DNA of 64,000 nucleotides from CADEED01 sp963839685 (GCA_963839685.1 CAWIVS010000011.1:806001-870000); one strand, 5' to 3'. Shown: positions 46,170 through 56,108, counted from the stretch's first letter. Made by a program: numbers and translations. The notes: generated by a model from the sequence alone, not told the origin.

Positions 46170-46373
46170 TCAGGTGCTCGTGAAGTTAGTACGGCCACGA
46201 TGGAAATTCTGGGCCAGCGCATTTGGCGAAAAACCGGTCTTTTCGATCGCGCGGCGCACCCGCTCGCGCGTCTGCTTGGTAACCCGATCCTTGTTGTTGA
46301 TGGTGCGCGAAACGGTGGCGATGGAAATGCCGGCAATCTTCGCGACGTCTTTGATGGAGATCATGTTTTTCAT
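46170..46373 (-). pseudogene. LacI-family regulator remnant, DNA-binding domain only
   Basis: 67 residues, starting MKNMISIKDVAKIAGISIAT with the LacI helix-turn-helix and hinge (VSRTINNKDRVTKQTRERVR, ALAQNFHRGRTN), then a stop. Full LacI regulators are about 340 residues with a sugar-binding domain. No trace of that domain follows in any frame before the phosphatase start, 88 bases downstream. Either a truncated remnant or an unusual HTH-only protein. Its position upstream of and parallel to the PhoD-like gene is suggestive only. Confidence 0.65.
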
Positions 46374-46406
46374 TCTAGCGGCTATCCGGCAGGTGTACGA
46401 TCAGCC

Positions 46407-46994
46407 ATGCCCGTGGCAATCGCTATTCCTCATCGGGTGCATAGGATTCGCACCGCTCTCACCACACGATTGTGCCTGGTGCTCATCTGCATGTGCGGCG
46501 CCGGGGAACTCCACGGCGCGGATTTCAGCCTCGGTGAATTCACAATCAGGATTCCGGACAGCTTCGAGGGACCACGGACATCCAGTCCAATGGCGGGCAT
46601 GGTGAACCACATCTTTTCGGTTCCCACCGATGTTCCGCCGGCGCCGGCCTTGATGTTTGTCATCAGGGAAGGCGACATGGCGATGCCTGCCGGGACCAAA
46701 CCGTCAGAGTTGCTGGAGATCTCGCGAACCCAAGCGAACAAGATGGTGGATGCGGCCGCGGGGCGTCGAACCGAGTTCCGCGCGGAACGGCCGCACGAGA
46801 TCAAGCTTGCAGGCTGGCCAGCGATAGCGATTGCCTGGAGTGGCAAGCTGAATGGCATGGTCACCAAGGGCAACGTTTTCTGCCTGACCACGCAGAAGTC
46901 GGTCTACCTGATTCACCTGATGGGGCCCGCCGAACCCACCCCGGAAGTGGAAGCCGCCGTCGACGCGATTCTGGCGTTGCGCCCGAATCCCTGA
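46407..46994 (+). CDS. exported protein of unknown function
   Basis: 195 residues from ATG 46407. N-terminal export signal RTALTTRLCLVLICMCGAGE. The mature part has a beta-rich look (FSLGEFTIRIPDSFEGPRTS, ALMFVIREGDMAMPAGTKPS, VYLIHLMGPAEPTPEVEAAV), similar in style to small periplasmic lipid- or protein-binding domains. No catalytic motif is visible. Divergent from the LacI remnant and upstream of the LysR gene. Confidence 0.6.
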   Translation: MPVAIAIPHRVHRIRTALTTRLCLVLICMCGAGELHGADFSLGEFTIRIPDSFEGPRTSSPMAGMVNHIFSVPTDVPPAPALMFVIREGDMAMPAGTKPSELLEISRTQANKMVDAAAGRRTEFRAERPHEIKLAGWPAIAIAWSGKLNGMVTKGNVFCLTTQKSVYLIHLMGPAEPTPEVEAAVDAILALRPNP

Positions 46995-47062
46995 GCTGCC
47001 ATCGAAGGGCAGCGGTGGGCGGGCGTTGGACGAAACCTCCTGTTCGCGTGAAGATGCCGCCC

Positions 47063-48034
47063 ATGACCCTCACCGAGCTCCGCTACATCGTCGCTCTGGC
47101 CCAGGAGCAGCATTTCGGCCGCGCGGCCGAGCGTTGCCATGTCAGCCAGCCGACGCTGTCCATCGCGGTGAAGAAGCTCGAAGAGGAGCTAGGGGTGCTC
47201 TTCGAGCGCGGCAAGCAGAAGATCCTGCCGACGCCGCTGGGCGAGAAGATCGTGGCCATGGCGGCGCGGGTACTGGAACAGGCGGCGGCCATCAAGGACG
47301 TGGCGGAGGCGGGCAAGGACCAGCTCGAAGGGCCAATTTCGCTCGGCACGCTGCCCACCATCGGGCCCTACCTGCTGCCACAGTTCATTCCGCTGCTGCA
47401 GGAGACCTCTAACAAGCTCTCGCTCTATGTCGAGGAGGGTACGGTGGCGGAGCTCGCAGGCAAGCTGCGCAATGGCGATCTCGACGCCATCCTCGTCACG
47501 GCGCCGTTTGTGGAAACGGACGTGGTGACGCAGCCGCTGTTTGACGAGCCCCTGGTGTTGCTGCTGCCGGCGGACCATCGCCTGGCTAACAAGGTGCGCA
47601 TCGAACCCGCCGATCTCGCGCCCGGCGAATTGCTGCTGCTGGGCGAGGGCGATTCCCTGCGCGAGCAGATCCTGGCGGCATTCCCGCAGCTCGATCCGAA
47701 GGTCGAGAGCGGCGCCGGAGTGCGGACTTTCACCCAGGGCGCGACGCTCGAGACTCTGCGCCACATGGTGGCGTCGAAGCTGGGCGTGACCATCCTGCCG
47801 CAGACCGCGGCGGAGGCGCCGCTCTACGCCCCTAATCTCCTGACCACCCGGCCGTTCACGAATCCGGTCCCGAAACGCAGCCTGGTGCTGGCCTGGCGCG
47901 TGAGTTTCCCACGACATAAGGCCATCGACCTGCTGCGGCGGGCCATTCAGGCCAGCAGTTCGGCCTACTGGAACTACAATACGGCCCACGCCCAGGAAGC
48001 CCCTGGACGCATGGTGGAAAACCGGAACTGGTAA
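47063..48034 (+). CDS. OxyR-like LysR-family regulator lacking the redox cysteines
   Basis: 323 residues from ATG 47063 (47054 also possible). The LysR helix-turn-helix is near-identical to OxyR (LTELRYIVALAQEQHFGRAA, CHVSQPTLSIAVKKLEEELG). The effector domain also follows OxyR (LATLE-type stretch ATLETLRHMVASKLGVTILP). In OxyR the peroxide sensor is Cys199 with Cys208 in a GHCxRDQ context. Here the aligned positions are Ser198 (EGDSLREQ) and Phe207. The ending differs from OxyR. It overlaps the first halogenase-like gene (TAATG), so it probably controls that operon in response to something other than disulfide formation. Confidence 0.87.
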   Translation: MTLTELRYIVALAQEQHFGRAAERCHVSQPTLSIAVKKLEEELGVLFERGKQKILPTPLGEKIVAMAARVLEQAAAIKDVAEAGKDQLEGPISLGTLPTIGPYLLPQFIPLLQETSNKLSLYVEEGTVAELAGKLRNGDLDAILVTAPFVETDVVTQPLFDEPLVLLLPADHRLANKVRIEPADLAPGELLLLGEGDSLREQILAAFPQLDPKVESGAGVRTFTQGATLETLRHMVASKLGVTILPQTAAEAPLYAPNLLTTRPFTNPVPKRSLVLAWRVSFPRHKAIDLLRRAIQASSSAYWNYNTAHAQEAPGRMVENRNW

Positions 48035-49526
48035 TGCGGCCGTTGTCGAAAATCGTGATCGTGGGTGGTGGCACCTCGGGGTGGCTCGCCGCCGCGATGC
48101 TCAGTCAGCACCTGAAACGCGAGCTCTGCGAGATCGAGCTGGTCGAGTCCGAAGAGCTCGGCACGATCGGTGTCGGTGAATCGACGGTGCCGCCGTTTGT
48201 CTCGCTGATCCAGCGCTTAGGGGTAGACGAGGCCGAGTTCATCCAGGCCACCGATGCCACCTACAAGCTCGGCATCAAGTTCGTCGGCTGGCACGAGCGC
48301 AGCGACTCCTATTTCCATCCCTTCGGCGTCATCGGCAAACCGATCGGCAACCAGGATTTCTACCAGTGCTGGCTCAAGGCGCGCGCCAATGGTGACACGT
48401 CGTCGCTCACCGACTTCTCGCCCTGCAATGTCATGGCCGAGCAGGGCCGCTTCTTCCATCCGGCGAAGGCGCGCAATACGCCCATCGGCGGCGCCAACTA
48501 CGCGCTGCACGTCGATGCGCTGCTGGTCACCAAGTTCCTGCGCAAGTACGCCGAGGCGCGCGGCGTGCGCCGCACCGAGGGTCGCGTGGTCGAAGCAGCG
48601 CAGCGCGAGAATGGGTTCATCGAATCCGTGAAGCTCGCCAGCGGCGCCGAGCTGCCGGCCGATTTTTTCATCGACTGCACCGGTTTTCGCGCCATGCTCA
48701 TCGGCAAGACGCTGGGTGTCGAACACATCGACTGGTCCAACTACCTGCCCTGCGACCGCGCCATCGCCTGCAAGACGGAGAACAAGGGTCCGCTGCCGGC
48801 GTACACGCGCGCCACGGCGCAGTCGGCCGGCTGGAGCTGGCGTATCCCGTTGCAGCGGCGTGTCGGCCAGGGCTACGTGTACTCCAGCCGTTTCGTAAGC
48901 GACGCGGCGGCGCGCGCCACGTTGCTGCGCTCGCTCGACACGGCCTGCATCGAAGAACCGCGCGTGATTCCCTACATCACCGGGCATCGACGCCAGTTCT
49001 GGAAGAACAACTGCCTGTCGGTGGGATTGTCGTCCGGTTTCATCGAGCCGCTCGAGGCCACCTCGATTCACCTGATCGCGCGCGGCATCGATTTCTTCCT
49101 GCGTTACTTCCCGGATCGGGATTGCGACGCGGCGCTGGTGCGCGAGTACAACCGGCGCATGACCGGCGACTTCGAAGAAGTGCGCGACTTCATCGTGTTG
49201 CACTACGCCGCGACGGCGCGCGACGACACGCCGTTCTGGCAGTGGTGCCGGCGCATTCCCCTGCCGGATACGCTGCGCGAACGCATCGAGCTGTTCAGGG
49301 CCAACGGCGCGCTGCGCGAGGGAGTGGACGAGTTGTTCCGTGCCTCGAGCTGGCAGTCGGTGTTCGAGGGCATGGGCATCCAGCCGTCCGTCTGGCATCC
49401 GCGCGTCGAGAATCTCGACTACGCGCAGATCACGGATTCCTGAAGACCGCCCGCGCCGCGATCGCCGGCATGGTGGCGCACCTGCCCACCCACGAAGAAT
49501 TCCTGCAGAGCGTGCAGGCTTCCTAG
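48034..49526 (+). CDS. tryptophan halogenase-like FAD protein, first copy (3' frameshift)
   Basis: Nucleotide-binding motif IVGGGTSGWLAAAMLS, conserved EELGTIGVGESTVPP, the DFFIDCTGFR stretch and the halogenase signature GWSWRIPLQ are all present. ATG 48034 overlaps the regulator stop. The reading frame stops at 49443 after AQITDS, but a one-base shift (ATTCC for ATTTCC) at ~49436 continues the natural ending LKTARAAIAGMVAHLPTHEE to a stop at 49524-49526. Flavin-dependent halogenases chlorinate or brominate indoles using reduced FAD. Many environmental homologues have unknown substrates, so the reaction is inferred. Confidence 0.85.
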
Positions 49527-49538
49527 ACGGTGCCGGGG

Positions 49539-51051
49539 ATGGATACCAACGCATTGGCCGCACCAGGTGCGGTCAGGAAGGTCGTGATTGCCGGTGGTGG
49601 TACCGCCGGCTGGATGGCGGCCATGACGCTGTCGACGCATTTCGGCAAGCTGCTCGACATCACGCTGGTGGAATCGGAGGAGATCGGCACCGTTGGCGTC
49701 GGTGAATCCACCGTGCCACCCATCGTCGCGTTTCACCGCCTGCTTGGCATCAACGAGCAGCACTTCATGCGCGAGTGCGCCGCCACCTTCAAGGTCGCAA
49801 TCTGGTTCGAGAACTGGGCGCGCATCGGAGACCAGTACCTGCATCCCTTCGGCCGGTTTGGCTTGCAGGCAAATTTCGCCGAATACCACAACTTCTGGCT
49901 GCACAGCGTGACGCGTGGTTCGCAGGTGCCACTGGGCGAGTATTGTTTCGAGTGGCTCGCGGCCATGAAGGGCAAGTTCGCTGCTGCGCGAGAAACCGCG
50001 CATCAACTACGCCTATCACTTCGATGCCGCGTTGTACGCACGTTACCTGCGCAAACTCTGCGAACCCAAGGGCGTGAAGCGCATCGAGGGCAAGATCAAG
50101 GAGGTGCGCACGCACGCGGATGGCAGCGTCGCGTCACTCGAGCTGCACAGCGGCCAGGTCATCGAGGGAGACTTCTTCATCGACTGCACGGGATTCCGCG
50201 GCCTGTTGATCGAAGGAGTGCTGAAGACAGGCTTCGAGGACTGGAATCACTGGCTGCCGTGCGACAGCGCCTGCGCGTTCCAGACCGTGGTCGACGAACC
50301 GGCGCAACCGTACACGGCGTGTTACGCGCATGAGGCCGGCTGGCGCTGGAATATTCCCGTGCAGCATCGCGTCGGCAACGGCGTGGTGTTCTGCAGCAAG
50401 TACATGTCGGATGACGAAGCACGCGACAAGCTGGTCAAGGATTCCGGTGGCCGCCCCGTCAAGGATCCCTGGCTGATCCGCATCAAGGCGGGCCGGCGCA
50501 ACAAGGCCTGGAACAAGAACGTCGTGGCCTTCGGACTTGCGAGTGGCTTCGTCGAGCCACTGGAGTCCACCAGCATCCACATGATCATGACGGCCTGCAT
50601 GCGCCTGGCGCACTTCTTTCCATTCGCCGGCATCAAGGAGTCGATGGTCGACCGGTATAACGACCTGTCGCGTTACGAGATCGAACGGATCCGCGATTTC
50701 GTCTGCATGCACTATCACTTCACCGAGCGCGAGGACACCGCGTTCTGGCGGCACTGCAGGCAGATGGAAATTCCCGAGTCACTGCGCAAGCGCGTGCAGC
50801 TATTCCAGGAAAGCGGCTATATTTACACCGGCGACAACGAGCTGTTCACCATCGACTCCTGGGCGTCGGTGATGATGGGCCAGCGCATCCAGCCCGGCGC
50901 CTATCATCACTACGCCCGCATCAACGACAAGGATCTCAAGGAGCAGATGGCCAAGCACCGTGCGCACGTGGCGGAGATCGTCAACGCGTTGCCGCTGCAC
51001 GCCGACTTCGTGAAGCAATACGCCGGCGCCAGTCCCGAGGCATGGAAGTAA
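49539..51051 (+). pseudogene. tryptophan halogenase-like FAD protein, second copy, frameshifted
   Basis: Starts at ATG 49539, 12 bases after the first copy's repaired stop. Motifs: VVIAGGGTAGWMAAMTLS, EIGTVGVGESTVPP, DFFIDCTGFRGLLI and the signature GWRWNIPVQHR. Near 49980 the frame breaks (after MKGKFAA) and continues in another frame with REKPRINYAYHFDAALYARY, then runs intact to 51051. One indel event restores about 504 residues. Paralogous to the first copy at moderate identity. Ends directly at palindromic element C. Confidence 0.83.
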
Positions 51052-51177
51052 GAAATGGGGACATTCCTGATTTGCAGCAAAAAGGGACGCGCCTCGAGCG
51101 GTCTCCAGGTACGGGCGGAGCCAGGGAAGCTGACGCTCGTCCCCTTTTGCTAGCAAATCAGGAATGTCCCCATTTCC
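51052..51177. repeat. palindromic element C (REPIN-like)
   Basis: Inverted repeats at 51052-51089 and 51138-51177, matching except for about a one-base gap and a few changes. The arms carry ATGGGGACATTCCT followed by GATTTGC and AGCAAAA. It starts on the base after the halogenase stop and ends on the base before the antiporter ATG, so it is the entire intergenic region. Confidence 0.88.
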
Positions 51178-52440
51178 ATGATTTTCTTCCTGCAGATGTT
51201 CGTAATCCTCGCGGCCTGCCGCCTGTGCGGCTGGGCCGTGCGTCGATGGTTGCACCAGCCCCAGGTGATCGGCGAAATGGTCGCGGGCGTGGTTCTCGGC
51301 CCTTCCTTGTTAGGCAGCATTGCGCCCGAGCTGCAGCAGCTTCTCTTTCCGCCCGCGTCGACTCCGATGCTGAATGTCGTGGCACAGACCGGCATCGCGA
51401 TCTACATGTTCCTGGTCGGCCTCGATTTCCGCAGTGACGACTTCAAGGCCAACGCGCCCAGTGCAGTCGCGGTGTCGGTGTCGGGCATCGTGGTGCCGTT
51501 CGTCGTCGCAATGCTGGCGGTGCCCTGGCTTCTGCACGTGCCCGGGCTTTTCGCTTCCGGTATCTCGCGCTTCAATGCGACGCTGTTCCTGGGCGCCGCC
51601 ATCGCGATCACCGCCTTCCCGGTGCTGGCGCGCATCATTCACGATCGCGGACTTTCCGGAACCCTGATCGCGACGCAGGCGCTGTCGGCTGCGGCCATCG
51701 GCGATGCTGTGGCATGGTGCGTGGTGGCGGTGGTGCTGGCGAGTCTCGGTGCGGGTACCGGCATTGCGGTGCTCGCCATCGCCGGCGGTATCGTTTTCGC
51801 GCTCGCGCTCACCTTGCTCGGCCCGAAAGTCTTCGCACCGCTCGGACGGCTCGCGGAGCGCCAGCACGAAGCCGGCCAGCCGTTGAGCCCCAGCGTGCTG
51901 GCGGCCGCGCTCATGTTGTGCACGCTGTCCGCCTGGATCTCCGATGCGCTCGGCCTGCACGCGGTGTTTGGCGCCTTCCTGATCGGTACCGCCATGCCGC
52001 GCGGTGTTTTCGCGCAGCGCATCCGCCAACTGCTCGAGCCATTCACGCTGGTGTTCCTGCTGCCGGTGTTCTTCACCTACTCCGGACTGAACACGCAACT
52101 CACCATGTTGAATACGCCGCCGCTGTTTTGGATTGCCTCCGCGCTGTTGGCGGCGTCCATCTTCGCGAAGTTCATCGCCTGCTGGGCGGCGGCGCTCGCA
52201 GCCGGTCAAAGCAATCGCAGCGCCTTGGGTCTGGGCGCGTTGATGAACGCCCGCGGCCTCACCGAGCTCATCATCGTCAACATCGGGCTGCAGGCCGGCA
52301 TCATCGGGCCAGCGCTGTTCTCCATGCTGGTGTTCATGGCCATCGTCACCACGCTCATGGCCTCGCCACTGTTCGAGCTGGTGTATGGCCGTGGCGCGCG
52401 TGCGCGCGGCGAGATTCCCGCACTCCCAGGCCATCAATAG
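51178..52440 (+). CDS. cation:proton antiporter, CPA2 family
   Basis: 420 residues with 11-13 membrane helices. CPA2 features include QPQVIGEMVAGVVLGPSLLG near the N-terminus, YMFLVGLDFRSDDF, ITAFPVLARIIHDRGL and AAIGDAVAWCVVAVVLASLG, which carries the conserved transport acid, and GALMNARGLTELIIVNIGLQ. Exchanges Na+ or K+ for H+ across the inner membrane. No soluble nucleotide-binding domain follows. Translation must start from an mRNA whose upstream 126 bases are element C; no ribosome site is visible inside its last 20 bases. Confidence 0.88.
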   Translation: MIFFLQMFVILAACRLCGWAVRRWLHQPQVIGEMVAGVVLGPSLLGSIAPELQQLLFPPASTPMLNVVAQTGIAIYMFLVGLDFRSDDFKANAPSAVAVSVSGIVVPFVVAMLAVPWLLHVPGLFASGISRFNATLFLGAAIAITAFPVLARIIHDRGLSGTLIATQALSAAAIGDAVAWCVVAVVLASLGAGTGIAVLAIAGGIVFALALTLLGPKVFAPLGRLAERQHEAGQPLSPSVLAAALMLCTLSAWISDALGLHAVFGAFLIGTAMPRGVFAQRIRQLLEPFTLVFLLPVFFTYSGLNTQLTMLNTPPLFWIASALLAASIFAKFIACWAAALAAGQSNRSALGLGALMNARGLTELIIVNIGLQAGIIGPALFSMLVFMAIVTTLMASPLFELVYGRGARARGEIPALPGHQ

Positions 52441-52544
52441 CCGGATTCTCGACGCGCGACTCCCGACCACGTCAGAATCCGGGAGCTTCGACCGTTCCGG
52501 GTCACCTCTCGACGCGCGCTGCCCGCAGCCGCAAGGTCCTACGT

Positions 52545-53582
52545 ATGAAGCTTTTCTCCTGCGACAACTGCCAGCAGACACTGTATTTCGAGAATAGCCG
52601 CTGCGTGAACTGCGGCGTGACCGTGGCCTACCGGCCCGAGTCGGCGCGACTCGCGACGGTCAAGGCCGGAGATCGCCAGTGCCGGAATGGCATCGAGCGC
52701 GATGCCTGCAACTGGTTGATCAGTGATGAAGGCGAGGAGTTCTGCCGTTCCTGCGCCCTGTCGGCGGTGATCCCCGATCTTTCCGATCCCGCGAACGAGC
52801 AGGCGTGGCGACGCATCGAAGCGGCCAAGCGCCGCTTGCTGTACACCCTGTACTCACTGGGGCTCCCGGTGGTTAGTCGTGAGTCATGTCCTGAGGGCGG
52901 GCTGGAATTCCAGTTCCTCAAGGGCAGCGAAGATGAGCCCGTCATGACCGGCCACGAAGACGGTGTCATCACCCTCAATGTCGATGAGGCGGACTTTGCG
53001 TTCCGCGAAAACATGCGCGAGAAGATGGGTGAGGGCTACCGCACCGTGCTCGGGCACCTGCGTCACGAAATCGGTCATTACTACTGGGACCGGCTGCTGC
53101 GTGACAACGAGCACCAGCTCGTCTCGTTCCGCGAGCTCTTCGGCGACGAACGGCACAGTTACGAAGAGGCGATCGCGCGGCATTACGAGAAGGGCCCGCC
53201 GCCGGACTGGGGCGAGAATTTCATCAGCCCCTACGCCAGCATGCACCCGTGGGAAGACTGGGCCGAAACCTGGGCGCACTACCTTCACATGGTCGACACG
53301 CTCGAAACCGCACACAGTCACGGGCTCACCGTGCGTGCGCCGTCCACCGACAAACCCGGCGAGCGCATCGCCACTGATCGCTTGATGTTCTTCGATTTCG
53401 ATTCGTTGACCACCGGCTGGAACGCCGTGACGCTGGCAATGAACAGCCTCAACCGCAGCATGGGCATGAAGGACGCCTATCCATTCGTGCTGTCGCCGAA
53501 GGTGCTCGGGAAACTGCGTTTCGTGCATGAGCTGATCCAGCGTCAGCGCAAGGATGTGTCGCCGCGCGTTCAGGCGGCGTGA
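52545..53582 (+). CDS. zinc-ribbon putative metallopeptidase
   Basis: 345 residues from ATG 52545. The N-terminal zinc ribbon is KLFSCDNCQQTLYFENSRCV followed by NCGV, with a second cysteine pair EEFCRSCALSAV. The peptidase domain has LRHEIGHYYWDRLLRDNE (HExxH) and a downstream MHPWEDWAETWAHYLHMVDT that supplies the third ligand. This is the architecture of the putative zinc-binding metallopeptidase family (DUF2256/PF15887 type) of cytoplasmic proteins; proteolysis is not proven. Confidence 0.83.
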   Translation: MKLFSCDNCQQTLYFENSRCVNCGVTVAYRPESARLATVKAGDRQCRNGIERDACNWLISDEGEEFCRSCALSAVIPDLSDPANEQAWRRIEAAKRRLLYTLYSLGLPVVSRESCPEGGLEFQFLKGSEDEPVMTGHEDGVITLNVDEADFAFRENMREKMGEGYRTVLGHLRHEIGHYYWDRLLRDNEHQLVSFRELFGDERHSYEEAIARHYEKGPPPDWGENFISPYASMHPWEDWAETWAHYLHMVDTLETAHSHGLTVRAPSTDKPGERIATDRLMFFDFDSLTTGWNAVTLAMNSLNRSMGMKDAYPFVLSPKVLGKLRFVHELIQRQRKDVSPRVQAA

Positions 53583-53648
53583 CGGCTTTCGAACACCGGT
53601 GTTAGGCTCGCGGCGCCATCCCACGCGGGGATGACTCGAGGGGTTCCG

Positions 53649-56108
53649 ATGCGCCGGATTCTGCTGTGCCTTCTGATATTGCCCGTGACCGGGTTCGCCG
53701 CCGAAGGCTTCCAGCTCAACGCGCAGGAGTATTTCGAGCGTCCCGGCATCAACGTGATGTACGGGCAGGACTATTACCCCGAAGGCCACCAGGGCGGCCT
53801 GAGCATCATCATGCACGACGAGCGCATCGCCTCGAACGGCGACGTGCGGCTCGAACCGTCTCCCGGACAGTGGTCGCCGATTCCGAAACCGGGAAAACGC
53901 GAGGTCAACTCAGGGAAGCAGGAAATCCGCGTGCCGTTGGCCTATCCCGACGCGGAACGCGACCGCAAGGGTTTCAATCCCATCATCTACCCGGATCTGA
54001 AGCTCAACTACTCGGTGCGCGCGCGCGCCGAGGGCGAGTCCATCCGGGTGAGTGTCGACTTCGATGCGCCCATTCCGAACGAATGGGTGGGCAAGGTGGG
54101 CTTCAACCTCGAGCTCTTCCCGGGGCTGCTGTTCGGCAAGTCGTATCAACTGGGATCCAGCGATGGCGTGTTTCAGCGTCAGCCGAGTGGCCCTGGCGAG
54201 GTCCCGGTGCTGGCGCGCGGCAGGAAGCTGGAAGTTGCGCCGGAGACTGAGCTCTATCACCTCACGCTCGAAGCGCTCAAGGGTGGCGAGCTCGAGTTGC
54301 TCGACGGACGCGGCAATCACAACAATGGCTGGTTCGTGGTGCGGGCGCTGGCGCCGGCGGGCGTGACGGTCAGTGCGATTGAATGGCGCATCACGCCGCA
54401 TGCGAAGGCGGGCTGGATGCGCCAGCCGGTGATCCAGGTGTCGCAGGTGGGTTATCACCCGTCACAGCCCAAGCAGGCCATCATCGAACTCGACGCGCGC
54501 GACACACAGCGCCAAAACGTGCAGCTGCAGCGCATCGGGCTCGCGGGGCAGGCGAAGACCGTCATCGATCGCAAACCCGAAGAGTGGGGCCGGTTTCTGC
54601 GCTACCAGTACGCGCGGCTGGATTTCAGCGACGTGAAGGAGCCCGGCGTCTACGTCATCAGGTATGGCGGCCAGACGTCGAATCCCTTCCGCATCAACGC
54701 CGGCGTATTCGCGCGCGAGGTGTGGCAGCCGACCCTGGAGTACTTCCTGCCGGCGCAGATGTGCCACATGAAGGTGCTGGAAAAATACCGGCTGTGGCAT
54801 GGCGCCTGTCACCTGGATGACGCGCGCATGGCGCCCGTCGATCACAACCACTTCGATGGTTACCTGCAGGGCTCATCGACACTCACTAACTACCAGCCCG
54901 GGATGCCGGTGCCGGGCCTGAATCGCGGTGGCTGGCATGACGCCGGCGACTGGGACATGCGCGTGGAATCGCAGGCCGACACCATCTACGGTCTGGCGCT
55001 GGCGTGGGAGTTGTTCAAGGTCGACTACGACAACACCAGCATCGACCAGAAGACGCTGGTCACCGAGATCCACCAGCCCGACGGCAAACCGGACGTACTG
55101 CAGCAGCTCGAACACGGTGTGTTGTCAGTGGTTGCGGGCTACGAATCGCTGGGTCGGCTGTATCGCGGCATCATCGAACCCACGCTGCGACAGTACGTGT
55201 TCCTGGGCGATGGCGCGTTGATGACCGACAACGTGGTGTTCGATTCGAAGAGCACGCCGGAAGCATCGGCGCCGGCGGTAGGTCTGCCCGGATCGCCGGA
55301 CGACCGCTGGGTATTCACCGAGAACAATCCGCGACGCGAACTGCTCACCGCCGCCTCGTTGGCAGCGGCCGCGCGCGCGCTCAAGGGGTACAACGACGAC
55401 CTCGCGCAACGCTCGCTCAAGGCAGCGATCGCGATCTATGACCGCGCCACGCCGCCAGAAGAGCTCGCGCGTGTGAACGCCGCGGTGGAATTGCTGCTCG
55501 CCACGGGGGATGCAAAGTACAAGCAGCTCCTGCTGTCGCAGCGCGATGCCATCGCCGCGAACATCGATCGCGTGGGCTGGGCGGTGGGCCGCAGCCTGCC
55601 GCTGTTGAAAGACGCGGCATACAGCAAAACGATTCGCGACGCGGTGGCCGCGTACCGCGTCAAGGTCGACGCGCTTGCGAAAGAGACTCCCTATGGCGTG
55701 CCCTACAAGCCCGACATCTGGGGCGCAGGCTGGAACATCCAGCGCTTCGGCTGGGACCAGTGGATGCTGCACCTGTCGTTCCCGGACCTCTTCCCGCGCA
55801 CCTACGCATTGCAGGCCCTGAGCTTCATCCTCGGCGTGCATCCGGGCTCGAACACCGCGTCGTTCGTTTCGGGTGTGGGCGCGAACTCGCTGACCACGGC
55901 TTACGGCTACAATCGCGCCGACTGGTCATACATCCCCGGCGGCAGCGCCTCGGGCACCGCGCTCATCCGCCCGGACTTCCCGGAGCTCAAGCACTGGCCG
56001 TTCTTCTGGCAGCAGACCGAATATGTGCTCGGTCGCGGCACCACGGACTATCTACTGCTGGTATTGGCGGCGGATCACGAGTTGAACCGATCAAATGCGG
56101 GCAATTAG
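53649..56108 (+). CDS. exported GH9 cellulase-like glycoside hydrolase
   Basis: 819 residues from ATG 53649. Signal peptide MRRILLCLLILPVTGFAAEG. An N-terminal beta-sandwich and an immunoglobulin-like domain (VIQVSQVGYHPSQPKQAIIE) precede the (alpha/alpha)6 catalytic domain. The GH9 catalytic-base motif is GGWHDAGDWDMRVESQADTI. The ending NPRRELLTAAS and YGYNRADWSYIPGG are typical. GH9 enzymes cleave beta-1,4-glucans by inversion. The substrate may be cellulose or a mixed glucan. Its stop overlaps that of the convergent DUF418 gene by four bases. Confidence 0.88.
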   Translation: MRRILLCLLILPVTGFAAEGFQLNAQEYFERPGINVMYGQDYYPEGHQGGLSIIMHDERIASNGDVRLEPSPGQWSPIPKPGKREVNSGKQEIRVPLAYPDAERDRKGFNPIIYPDLKLNYSVRARAEGESIRVSVDFDAPIPNEWVGKVGFNLELFPGLLFGKSYQLGSSDGVFQRQPSGPGEVPVLARGRKLEVAPETELYHLTLEALKGGELELLDGRGNHNNGWFVVRALAPAGVTVSAIEWRITPHAKAGWMRQPVIQVSQVGYHPSQPKQAIIELDARDTQRQNVQLQRIGLAGQAKTVIDRKPEEWGRFLRYQYARLDFSDVKEPGVYVIRYGGQTSNPFRINAGVFAREVWQPTLEYFLPAQMCHMKVLEKYRLWHGACHLDDARMAPVDHNHFDGYLQGSSTLTNYQPGMPVPGLNRGGWHDAGDWDMRVESQADTIYGLALAWELFKVDYDNTSIDQKTLVTEIHQPDGKPDVLQQLEHGVLSVVAGYESLGRLYRGIIEPTLRQYVFLGDGALMTDNVVFDSKSTPEASAPAVGLPGSPDDRWVFTENNPRRELLTAASLAAAARALKGYNDDLAQRSLKAAIAIYDRATPPEELARVNAAVELLLATGDAKYKQLLLSQRDAIAANIDRVGWAVGRSLPLLKDAAYSKTIRDAVAAYRVKVDALAKETPYGVPYKPDIWGAGWNIQRFGWDQWMLHLSFPDLFPRTYALQALSFILGVHPGSNTASFVSGVGANSLTTAYGYNRADWSYIPGGSASGTALIRPDFPELKHWPFFWQQTEYVLGRGTTDYLLLVLAADHELNRSNAGN

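Noticed and set aside
48217..49563. Open frame of 448 codons opposite the first halogenase-like gene
   Set aside because: No domain and strongly Arg/Gly-biased composition; shadow of a conserved flavoprotein gene.
51714..52544. Upstream extension of the zinc-ribbon metallopeptidase frame
   Set aside because: It overlaps the antiporter in another frame and has no protein-like sequence; the zinc ribbon starts directly at ATG 52545.
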